DNA of 64,000 bases from CAXXOK01 sp963675655 (GTDB taxonomy: Bacteria; Bacillota; Clostridia; Christensenellales; Aristaeellaceae). The position numbers and the translations under genes are program-made. Shown one piece after another: positions 7,826 through 15,217 of this stretch; the stretch's first letter is position 1; every line of letters starts with the position of its first letter. The notes beneath the pieces were generated by a model. The model was not told where the DNA came from. It saw only the letters and a program-made list of their open reading frames with translations, and did not search any database. The DNA is taken from NCBI GenBank assembly GCA_963675655.1, contig OY776489.1, positions 1,798,001 to 1,862,000 of the forward strand. The letters are read 5' to 3'.

Positions 7826-8650
7826 ATGAAAAAGACTCTTGCTCTTCTCTGCGCGATTCTGATGGTGGTTGGCTTCTTTGGTGTTGCGATTGCTGAGGAA
7901 GGCCCCATGGCGAATGCGGATTACGACGGCACCGTTTACAAAATTGCCTGCGACGCCGCTTATGCTCCCTTTTCCATCCAGTTGGATGAAGACACTACCG
8001 CCCCCGGCGTGGTTGTAACCTCTTCCAATGGAATGGGCGACTACTATGGCATTGATGTTGAAATTTTGGATGCGGTTGCGCAGTACGAAGGTTTCTCCTA
8101 CGAACTGACGCCCATGGATTTCTCCAGCATCATCCCCGCGCTGGTTTCCGGCACGATTGATGCTTCTATCGCCGGCATGAACATCACCGAGGCCCGTAAA
8201 GAGAGCGTTGATTTTTCCGACGGCTATTACGAGTCCGGCTCCGCGCTGGTTGTGAACGCCGAGGACGACAGCATCGCCGCCTTTGAAGACCTCAGCGGCA
8301 AAGTGGCTGCCTGCAAAGAAGGCACCACCGGCATGAATTGGTGCCAGGACAACGCAGCCGCCTACGGCTTCTCCGTGTCTGTGTACCCGGACAGCGCCAG
8401 CATGATGCTGGCCGTAGCCAACAAGCAGGCGGACTTCCTTATTGAAGACTATCCTGTTATCAGCTACCAGATCGCCATTGGCGAACAGGGCTCGCTGAAA
8501 GTAGCCATCGACGCGATCGAGACCCCGCCGCAGAACGGCTTCGCGGTCAAGAAGGGCGGAAACGCCACGCTGCTGGCCATGTTCAACGAAGGCCTGGCCG
8601 CGATTCGCGCCAACGGTACCTACGACATGATTATCAACGAATATAAATAA
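7826..8650 (+). CDS. Amino-acid ABC transporter substrate-binding protein (SBP_bac_3)
   Basis: Exported receptor (274 aa). Signal peptide to about residue 24 ending GVAIA before EEGPM; the only leader cysteine (residue 9) is not in a lipobox. Core motifs: YKIACDAAYAPFSIQLDED, YYGIDVEILDAVAQYEGFS, MDFSSIIPALVSGTIDASIA, NITEARKESVDFSDGYYESG. Ligand-contact positions (aromatic in APFS, arginine in EARKES) are present. Preceded by promoter and hairpin leader; followed by a hairpin before its permease gene. Paralogous to the protein at 5235-6032 but clearly different in sequence, so probably a different amino acid. Confidence 0.92.
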   Translation: MKKTLALLCAILMVVGFFGVAIAEEGPMANADYDGTVYKIACDAAYAPFSIQLDEDTTAPGVVVTSSNGMGDYYGIDVEILDAVAQYEGFSYELTPMDFSSIIPALVSGTIDASIAGMNITEARKESVDFSDGYYESGSALVVNAEDDSIAAFEDLSGKVAACKEGTTGMNWCQDNAAAYGFSVSVYPDSASMMLAVANKQADFLIEDYPVISYQIAIGEQGSLKVAIDAIETPPQNGFAVKKGGNATLLAMFNEGLAAIRANGTYDMIINEYK

Positions 8651-8678
8651 TCATAGTTGACCACCTGATTGATAAGAG

Positions 8679-8716
8679 ATTGGGGAAAGGCGATGTGCTC
8701 GTCTTTCCCCAATTTT
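8679..8716 (+). terminator. Hairpin between binding-protein and permease genes
   Basis: ATTGGGGAAAG (8679-8689) pairs with CTTTCCCCAAT (8703-8713) around a 13-base loop, followed by TTT. Likely a partial terminator that keeps the receptor message in excess over the membrane components. Confidence 0.6.
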
Positions 8717-8732
8717 CAAGGAGATGAAACCT

Positions 8733-9386
8733 ATGGTCGAATACTTCACAACATTTTGGAAATACCTGCCGGCGCTGCTAGGTGGACTGAAGCTGACGAT
8801 GATCATTGCGTTGGGTGGTATTTCCCTTGCGATTGTGGTCGGCATCATACTGTGTATCTTCTCAATCAGCAGTTCCAAAACCTTGCAGAGAATCGCCGGT
8901 GTGTACATTGCCGTTGTCCGTGGCATTCCGCTGATGATTCTGGCCCTGTTTTTGTATTTTGGCGTGATTAAAAACGCGATGAACGTCGTTACCAGCGCAG
9001 TGTTGATACTGGGTATCAACGCATCCGCCTATCTGGCGGAGATCTTCCGCGCCGGAATACAGGCTATCGACTTCGGGCAGACAGAAGCAGCCAGAAGCCT
9101 TGGCTTGAGCTACTTTCAGACGATGCGTAGAATCATCCTTCCGCAAGCGTTTAAAATCATGCTGCCGTCGCTGATGAACCAGTTCATCAGCAGCCTGAAG
9201 GATACGGCCATTCTGTCCGCCATCAGCGTAGGCGAACTGACCATGACGGCCAAAATCGTGATCGCACGGACGTACAAAGCCTTTGAGCTGTACTCCTACG
9301 CCGCGATTATTTACCTGATCGTGATCGTGCTTTTGACGTATCTGTCCAAGATTGTTGAACGCAAGATGAGTTACGACAAACGCTGA
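8733..9386 (+). CDS. Polar amino-acid ABC transporter permease (HisM/GlnP-like)
   Basis: Membrane permease of 217 aa, the standard family size. ATG at 8733 is chosen because AAGGAG (8718-8723) abuts the earlier ATG at 8724 with no spacing but is nine bases from 8733. Motifs: GGLKLTMIIALGGISLAIVV, VVRGIPLMILALFLYFG, the EAA loop IDFGQTEAARSLGLSYFQTM and LKDTAILSAISVGEL. Several transmembrane helices are evident. Works with the flanking receptor and ATPase. Confidence 0.92.
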   Translation: MVEYFTTFWKYLPALLGGLKLTMIIALGGISLAIVVGIILCIFSISSSKTLQRIAGVYIAVVRGIPLMILALFLYFGVIKNAMNVVTSAVLILGINASAYLAEIFRAGIQAIDFGQTEAARSLGLSYFQTMRRIILPQAFKIMLPSLMNQFISSLKDTAILSAISVGELTMTAKIVIARTYKAFELYSYAAIIYLIVIVLLTYLSKIVERKMSYDKR

Positions 9387-9402
9387 TACAGGAGGTGGAC
9401 GC

Positions 9403-10131
9403 ATGGCAACCATTATTACCGTAGAACACATTAAGAAAATGTTTGGCGATCTGGAAGTCCTCAAGGATATTTCTTTCACCGTGGAACAGGGCGAAGTCGT
9501 CTGCCTTATCGGGCCGTCGGGTTCGGGTAAATCCACGATGCTGCGGTGCTTGAACCGCTTGGAAGAGATACAGGCTGGTACCATCAGCGTATTGGGGCAG
9601 GACATACACGAGGTGAAAAACGTAAACCATTTCCGGGAAAACATAGGTATGGTTTTTCAGCATTTTAACCTTTTCCCCAATTACACCGTCATCCAGAACA
9701 TGACGCTCGCGCCGACCATGCTTAAAAAAATGTCGCAGGCGAAGGCGAAGAAAAAAGCGGAAGAACTGCTGGCACGGGTTGGCCTTTCGGACAAACGGGA
9801 CGTGTACCCGGTTACGCTGTCCGGCGGCCAGAAGCAGCGCGTGGCAATTGCCCGTGCGCTGAGCATGAACCCGAAAATCATGCTGTTTGATGAACCCACC
9901 AGCGCGCTGGACCCTGAAATGGTCGGCGAAGTACTGGATGTAATGAAGGGGCTTGCCAAAGAAGGCATGACTATGATGATCGTGACACACGAAATGGGAT
10001 TTGCCCGCGACGTAGCCAACCGTGTCATGTTTATGGACGGCGGCTATATTGTGGAAGAAGCACCGCCGAAGGTGCTGTTTGAAAACCCGCAAACCGAGCG
10101 CTGCAAGGCGTTCCTCTCCAGCGTGCTGTAA
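9403..10131 (+). CDS. Polar amino-acid ABC transporter ATP-binding protein (GlnQ-like)
   Basis: Cytoplasmic ATPase, 242 aa. Walker A GPSGSGKST, Q-loop GMVFQHFNLFPNYTVIQN, signature LSGGQKQRVAIARALS, Walker B IMLFDEPTSALDPE, H-loop VTHEMGFARDVA. ATG at 9403 follows AGGAGGTGG. Sixteen bases after the permease stop. Completes the second amino-acid importer of the window. Confidence 0.94.
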   Translation: MATIITVEHIKKMFGDLEVLKDISFTVEQGEVVCLIGPSGSGKSTMLRCLNRLEEIQAGTISVLGQDIHEVKNVNHFRENIGMVFQHFNLFPNYTVIQNMTLAPTMLKKMSQAKAKKKAEELLARVGLSDKRDVYPVTLSGGQKQRVAIARALSMNPKIMLFDEPTSALDPEMVGEVLDVMKGLAKEGMTMMIVTHEMGFARDVANRVMFMDGGYIVEEAPPKVLFENPQTERCKAFLSSVL

Positions 10132-10169
10132 CGGATACGCGGCATGTAGATTGGAAAAGGAGGAACCGT

Positions 10170-10772
10170 ATGGATAAGCATATCGTCGTGACCATCAGCC
10201 GTGAGTTTGGCGCAGAGGGCCACGAAATTGGCGAAGTGCTGGCCGAAAAGCTGGGCGTGAAGCTGTATGATAAGGATATTCTGGGCAAAGCTGCCCGGGA
10301 AAGAGGCCTTGATAAAACCGCTTTATCCGACGCCGACGAGAGGGTGGCGCGGCGATTTTTCGAGCCGTATCTGATGCTGAGCATGGGCCTTGTGAATAAA
10401 AACGATCAGCTCTTTGCTATTGAGGAGCAGATTATCCGGGATTTGGCGGCAACCGAATCCTGCGTTATCATCGGCCGCCTGTCGGATTATCTGCTGCGGG
10501 GCGATCCAAACGCCATCAAAGTGCTGGTGTTTGCACCGCTGGACTTTCGCGTAAACAACATTAAACAAAAATATGGCATGTCCGAAAGTGCGGCTCGTAA
10601 AATGGTGAACCGTATGGATATGGCACGCCGCGATTACTGCGCGTATTATTCGGGCGGAAAATGGAAACAGGACAGCGGCAAGGATATACTGCTGAACCGG
10701 GAAACACTGGGCGTACAGGGTTGTGCGGATATTTTACTGGCTGCGGTAAAAACCAAAATGGAGCAGTCATAA
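10170..10772 (+). CDS. Cytidylate kinase-like family protein
   Basis: Cytoplasmic P-loop kinase-like protein (200 aa) of the Cytidylate_kin2/AAA_26 group. N-terminal VVTISREFGAEGHEIGEVLA is the nucleotide-binding loop of this group. IIGRLSDYLLRGDPNAIKVLVFAP and the LID-like RKMVNRMDMARRDYCAYYSG follow. RBS AAGGAGGA precedes ATG 10170, 38 bp after the ATPase gene, so it is probably in the same operon. It is not the essential Cmk; its substrate is unknown for most members. The operon context gives no firm hint beyond amino-acid uptake. Confidence 0.8.
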   Translation: MDKHIVVTISREFGAEGHEIGEVLAEKLGVKLYDKDILGKAARERGLDKTALSDADERVARRFFEPYLMLSMGLVNKNDQLFAIEEQIIRDLAATESCVIIGRLSDYLLRGDPNAIKVLVFAPLDFRVNNIKQKYGMSESAARKMVNRMDMARRDYCAYYSGGKWKQDSGKDILLNRETLGVQGCADILLAAVKTKMEQS

Positions 10773-10785
10773 CGGAGGCTGAACC

Positions 10786-11973
10786 ATGTTAACAGGGCAA
10801 CAGGAACAGGAAACCATTACGTTATGCCAAAGCCTGATCCGCGCCAAGGGCTATTCCGGCGAGGAAGCCGGTGCGGCGCAGGTGCTACAAGCATACTTTA
10901 ACACACAGGGATTTGACGAGATGGCCGTGGATGTGTATGGCAACAGTGTTGGCATCATCCGCGGTAACCGGCCGGGACCGTGCATCGTCTTTGACGGGCA
11001 TATGGATACCGTGCCGGTGAATGAGGCGGATTGGAGCCGTCCGCCGTTTGCTGCAGAGGTGGCGGATGGCCGCATTTATGGCCGGGGCACGTCGGATATG
11101 AAGGGCGCGCTGGCAGCCATGTGCTGCGCGGCATCCTTCTTCGCCCGGAAAACCGGGAGGGATTTTCCGGGAACCATCGTTGTCGCGGGCGTTGTGCAGG
11201 AAGAGCTGTTTGAGGGCGTAGCCGCGCGCGCGGTCAGCAAAGCCTACAAACCGGATTATGTTGTTATTGGCGAAGCGTCTGCGCTGAATGTGAAAATCGG
11301 GCAGCGCGGCCGGGCGGAAATTGTAGTAGAAACATTTGGCACAACGGCGCACAGCGCGCACCCCGAAAAGGGGAATAACGCGGTGTACAGCATGTGCAAG
11401 GTGGTGGAGGCGATTGGCCGTCTGCCGGTACCAAACCACCCGAAACTGAACAACGGGATACTGGTGCTGACGGATATAAAGTCCGATCCCTACCCCGGCA
11501 GCAGCTGCGTGCCCGCGTACTGCAAAGCGACCTATGACCGCCGCACGCTGGTGGAAGAAACCGGGGAATCGGTACTCGCGCCCATACAGGCATGTCTGGA
11601 GGCGCTAATGCAGACCGATCCAACCGTGCATGCCAAGGCATCTTATGCCAAAGGTACGGGGCTATGCTACACCGGCACGCAGGTCGAAGCGGAAAAGTTT
11701 TACCCCGCGTGGCTGTATGACGAGCAGGAGCCGTTTGTAAAGGCTTGCTTAAGCGAACTGCACACGCAGGGTTTTACGCCGGAGGTAACGGTGTACGATT
11801 TTTGCACCAACGGCAGTCATTACGCGGGCGAGGCGGGGATTCCCACCATCGGCCTTGGCCCCTCGCAGGAGGATTTGGCCCACACAGTGGATGAGTACAT
11901 TGAGATCGACCAGCTGACCAAAGCTGTGGAATGCTATATGGCGATTATGAAAGCGCTGCTAAAAACAGCATAA
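10786..11973 (+). CDS. ygeY: M20-family metallohydrolase, YgeY-like
   Basis: Cytoplasmic di-zinc peptidase/deacylase of 395 aa. Metal ligands are complete: GHMDTVPV (about residues 70-77), GRGTSDMKGA, the glutamate pair in VVQEELFEG, E in VIGEASAL, and the final histidine in DLAHTVDEY. The dimerisation domain lies between about 190 and 300. The closest recognised family is YgeY, an M20 member found with ygeX/ssnA-type amino-acid and purine catabolic genes in E. coli; true substrate unknown. Starts 13 bp after the kinase-like gene with GGAGG. Context with an amino-acid importer and a racemase suggests hydrolysis of an acylated or peptidic amino acid. Confidence 0.82.
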   Translation: MLTGQQEQETITLCQSLIRAKGYSGEEAGAAQVLQAYFNTQGFDEMAVDVYGNSVGIIRGNRPGPCIVFDGHMDTVPVNEADWSRPPFAAEVADGRIYGRGTSDMKGALAAMCCAASFFARKTGRDFPGTIVVAGVVQEELFEGVAARAVSKAYKPDYVVIGEASALNVKIGQRGRAEIVVETFGTTAHSAHPEKGNNAVYSMCKVVEAIGRLPVPNHPKLNNGILVLTDIKSDPYPGSSCVPAYCKATYDRRTLVEETGESVLAPIQACLEALMQTDPTVHAKASYAKGTGLCYTGTQVEAEKFYPAWLYDEQEPFVKACLSELHTQGFTPEVTVYDFCTNGSHYAGEAGIPTIGLGPSQEDLAHTVDEYIEIDQLTKAVECYMAIMKALLKTA

Positions 11974-12022
11974 GCCTGCTGAAAAAGCCCAATCTGCGGT
12001 GTCAGCTTTTTAAGCAGGCTGA
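11972..12022. repeat. Miniature (internally deleted) copy of the palindromic repeat
   Basis: Immediately after the M20 stop, AGCCTGCTGAAAAA pairs with TTTTTAAGCAGGCT around the family segment GCCCAATCTGCGGTGTCAGC. Only the outer ends and one inner block of the ~128-bp family remain. As RNA it would form a hairpin that could act as terminator for the operon ending here. Confidence 0.55.
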
Positions 12023-12199
12023 TTACACGCTTGCATGATGGCGTTTTGTGACACTCTGGTGTCTCTTGAAACAGCGTAAATTTACGGTAAACAGGCACGA
12101 CAGGCCCGCGAGACAGCCCGATCGGCAGCACTGGCGCGGCCGGGCTTTTCGCGGACTGTTGCTTTACAGCCGGAGAAACGGCCTGTATTGGAGGCTAAA

Positions 12200-13258
12200 A
12201 TGGCTTTTCCTAGATTGGATGTCCATTTGGACGTAATACGGCAAAATGCTGCCGCGGTGCGGAGGCTTTGCGGGCAGCACGGCATCGAAGTGACGGGCGT
12301 TACCAAGGTATTTACTGGTGCGCCGGAAATTGCGCAGGCGTTTATTGATGCGGGCATTCGCCGGCTGGGGGACGCGCGGTTGATGAACCTGCAGAAACTA
12401 GCGGCGCTGGACGCTGAGAAGTGGTTGATTCGCATCCCCATGCCCTCGGAAGTGGCCGACGTAGTACGCTACGCCGATGTTTCGCTTAACTCGGAGTGGG
12501 AGACCATCCGTCTTTTAGATGCGCAGGCAGCGGCACAGGGAAAAGTGCATAAAATCATTTTAATGGCGGATCTCGGCGATTTGCGCGAAGGCTTTGTGGA
12601 TACGGACGCGCTACTGGCGGTATCCCGGCGTATGGCGAAGCTTCCCCATGTGGCGCTCTATGGCGTGGGCACCAATTTAAGCTGTTTTTCCTTTGTTCAC
12701 CCCGATGCAGCAAAAACCGCGCAACTGGCCGCGCTGGCGGCACAGCTGCCGATGGCGGGGGAGCCGGTGGTTAGCGGAGGGAACTCCGCTTCGCTCCATT
12801 TAATGGTGCAGGGCGGCGTGGCAAAAGGAGTCAACAATTTTCGATTGGGGGAAAGCCTGCTGTTTGGCAAGGAGCGCTGCTGTTATACGTTTTTGCCTGA
12901 TACACGGCAGAACGGGTTTATCCTGCATGCGCAGATTGTGGAACTCAAGCAAAAGCCCTCTGCGCCATGGGGCGAGACGGGGGTGGACAGCTATGGCAAT
13001 CCGCCGCCCATACGGGAGAACAAGGGGCTGAGGATGCGTGCCATACTGGCGCTTGGCAAGCAGGACTGCGATGTGGAAACCATGCGTCCGGTGGACGCGG
13101 GCGTTGAAATTTTAGGCGCGAGCAGCGACCATATGGTGGTGGATGTTACCGACAGCCTGACTCCCTACCGCGTGGGGGATGCGGTTGCCTTTGAGCTGGG
13201 GTATTTCGCCACGATGCGCGCTTTTACCAGCGTATATGTGGAAAAACAGTATCTATAA
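12200..13258 (+). CDS. Alanine/ornithine racemase family PLP enzyme (Orr-like)
   Basis: Cytoplasmic PLP-dependent racemase of alanine-racemase fold type III, 352 aa. Start ATG 12200 with GGAGG at 12190-12194; the in-frame TTG 12188 is inside the ribosome site. The PLP lysine is in EVTGVTKVFTGAPEIAQAF; MADLGDLREGF and VSGGNSASL follow the pattern of the ornithine racemase/YhfX branch rather than classical Alr. The C-terminal domain (ENKGLRMRAILALGKQD to LTPYRVGDAVAFELGY) matches that branch. In amino-acid-fermenting clostridia, Orr interconverts L- and D-ornithine; the amino acid here is not proven. Next to an amino-acid importer and a YgeY-like hydrolase. Confidence 0.78.
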   Translation: MAFPRLDVHLDVIRQNAAAVRRLCGQHGIEVTGVTKVFTGAPEIAQAFIDAGIRRLGDARLMNLQKLAALDAEKWLIRIPMPSEVADVVRYADVSLNSEWETIRLLDAQAAAQGKVHKIILMADLGDLREGFVDTDALLAVSRRMAKLPHVALYGVGTNLSCFSFVHPDAAKTAQLAALAAQLPMAGEPVVSGGNSASLHLMVQGGVAKGVNNFRLGESLLFGKERCCYTFLPDTRQNGFILHAQIVELKQKPSAPWGETGVDSYGNPPPIRENKGLRMRAILALGKQDCDVETMRPVDAGVEILGASSDHMVVDVTDSLTPYRVGDAVAFELGYFATMRAFTSVYVEKQYL

Positions 13259-13565
13259 AAATGCTGCGAGTGGATAGAACGCTCTGCTGGTTGCCCGTAA
13301 ACGCATTTTTTATGCCATGCTCCGCTGCAAGCCGTGGCATTTTTTGCGTGCGGCGGGGTTTACGCTTGCAACCGCGTTGCATGGGGGAGGATTTTGGCAT
13401 ATGCAAGGCGAAATAACCGAGCATAGCATGCCTGTTACCTGCCCTTTACACGCCGTTACGCGTCTTGCGGTTTTCACTTGCGCCCGGGACCTTCGGGCGA
13501 CTGGCAACCGGACGTGGAAACGCCCGTGAGGGCGGGAATACCGCATCCTATACAGGAGGCTGGAA
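13259..13565. other. Intergenic gap of 307 bp
   Basis: No convincing gene. Small GC-rich hairpins occur, such as CGCCC-GTGA-GGGCG at about 13521-13534, ahead of the AGGAGG of the next gene. Confidence 0.5.
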
Positions 13566-14840
13566 ATGACCGAGTTTTTAGCGCCGCTGGATTATCGGCG
13601 CGCCAGGGATGTACTGCGCGCGCTGGCTTTTTACACCGTTTATACCCCCGAAGGAGCCGATAAGGTAAAGGAGCTGCTTGCGCAGCACTACCCGCTGGTG
13701 TTTCGCCACAGTGAGCAAAAGACCTTTGCAAACGGCGCTTTAGTATTGGAAATGGCGGGCGCAAACATTACCGACCCGCTGGTTTTTGTGTCCCATATGG
13801 ATGCGCTTTCGACCCGCGAGCCGCTGTATCCGGGCAACGGACCGATTACGGCGCCGTTGCAACGCGCCCATGTGGTGGCGCTGCTGGAAGCGTTGGAAAC
13901 CTTGCTGCAAGAGGGCTACCAGCCGGGCGGAGAATTATTCCTTGCCCTGTCGATGGATGGTTTGAGTGGCGGCGAAGGCGCAAAGGCTATGGCGGAATAT
14001 TTGGCGATGCGGAAAATATCGCCCTGCTTTGTGTTGGATCACGGCGGCTATGTAACTGCTTCGGCGTTCCGGCGTTACCTGCCCAAGGGCGCGCCGCTGG
14101 CGTTGATCGGCATTACCGAAAAAGGGCAGCTGGACGGACGCGTAACAGCGCCCCCTGTACCGCTGGAGGATGAGCGCGGCGTGCTGCGGCCGCTGAACGT
14201 GCTGCTGAAAAGCGGTTCGCGCCTGAGTATGCGCCCTAGACGCGCATCGCTTTGCGAAGCCAGCCGTATGATGCTGGTGGAGCTTTCGCGCCGCGGACCG
14301 CTGCTGATGCGGCTGCTTTTAGCCAGACCCGGTCTTACGTTTCCGCTGTTGCAGCTGATGTGGCGTAAGCGTGCCGTACTTTCGCAATTCTTCGTCAGCG
14401 AGCTGACGGTGACCGGCGTTAGCACGCACGGGGAGCCATCCCGCAGCCCGACGGCGGCGGAACTTACCTTTTCGCTGCATACGGTACCGGGGAAAAAGCT
14501 TAGCTGGTGGAAAAGCAGCCTAAGCCGTAAGGTTAGCCGTAGTGGTGCAACCCTGAGCACGACAGTTGAAAACGAAGCCAGCGCGCCCAGCAAAATCACC
14601 GGCGCGCCGTGGGCGGCGCTGGAAACGGCAATTGAGATTTTGTTTGAACGCTCGGTGATTGCGCCGTGCTTATCGCCCTATGTTACAGACGGGCGCTTTT
14701 ATAGCGGGCTGCAGGGCAAGGTGTACCGTTTTTCGCCTTTTATGGTCAATGGGCAGGAGGCGCTGCGCGGCGAATGCAAGGTAGATGATGACTCCCTGCA
14801 AACGGCGGTGCAGTTTTTCCGGCAAATGCTGTCCGTATAA
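13566..14840 (+). CDS. Degenerate M20-like peptidase homologue
   Basis: 424 aa. The frame follows the carboxypeptidase-S/PM20D1 branch of M20: VFVSHMDALS (H77, D79) replaces GHxD, a GPITAPLQRAHVVALLEAL segment sits where GRGxxDDK normally supplies the bridging aspartate, LALSMDGLSGGEGAKAM stands for the DEExGG loop, and VLDHGG for DEGG. Thus one of two first-shell residues survives at the first site, but the bridging Asp and catalytic Glu appear lost. Late region PCLSPYVTDGRFYSG matches the TDSRH block. The region 205-300 is basic and unusual. ATG 13566 follows AGGAGG. Probably catalytically altered or inactive; the frame itself is intact. Confidence 0.65.
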   Translation: MTEFLAPLDYRRARDVLRALAFYTVYTPEGADKVKELLAQHYPLVFRHSEQKTFANGALVLEMAGANITDPLVFVSHMDALSTREPLYPGNGPITAPLQRAHVVALLEALETLLQEGYQPGGELFLALSMDGLSGGEGAKAMAEYLAMRKISPCFVLDHGGYVTASAFRRYLPKGAPLALIGITEKGQLDGRVTAPPVPLEDERGVLRPLNVLLKSGSRLSMRPRRASLCEASRMMLVELSRRGPLLMRLLLARPGLTFPLLQLMWRKRAVLSQFFVSELTVTGVSTHGEPSRSPTAAELTFSLHTVPGKKLSWWKSSLSRKVSRSGATLSTTVENEASAPSKITGAPWAALETAIEILFERSVIAPCLSPYVTDGRFYSGLQGKVYRFSPFMVNGQEALRGECKVDDDSLQTAVQFFRQMLSV

Positions 14841-15217
14841 AGGGCTGCAGACCTGGTATTTAGGATCCAGCGGAGCCGCACAAACGTGTTAAGCCGGCAG
14901 TGTGAGCGGTACGCACCATGGCAGCGCTTCATGCAGAGTGAGTCGTCTCATGCGCGTGTAAGAATGTGAACGTTTTTCGTGCTCGCTACCGCAAGGGTAT
15001 CCCTTCGCGCATAGGCTGCGGGCATGAACGGGTTGCAGCGATGCAACTGACTGCAGGTGCTTACAAGTATAGTAGTACGGGTGAGCGCCGGGCAGTTGCG
15101 GATGAGTCCGGGGCACGAAGCGCCAATGGGACTGTTGGCATACGGAACAGGCTTTTCTGCATACTATGGTTTAATAAGATCGGTGCGGCAATACGAGCAC
15201 TTTGAAGGGGTGAGTCC
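14841..15217. other. Intergenic gap of 377 bp
   Basis: No supportable gene. A GTTGCA-GCGA-TGCAAC hairpin near 15031-15046 is the only obvious structure. Confidence 0.45.

Noticed and set aside
7599..7829. Open frame overlapping promoter and terminator of the 7826 gene
   Set aside because: It contains the consensus promoter and terminator hairpin, so it is regulatory DNA, not a gene.
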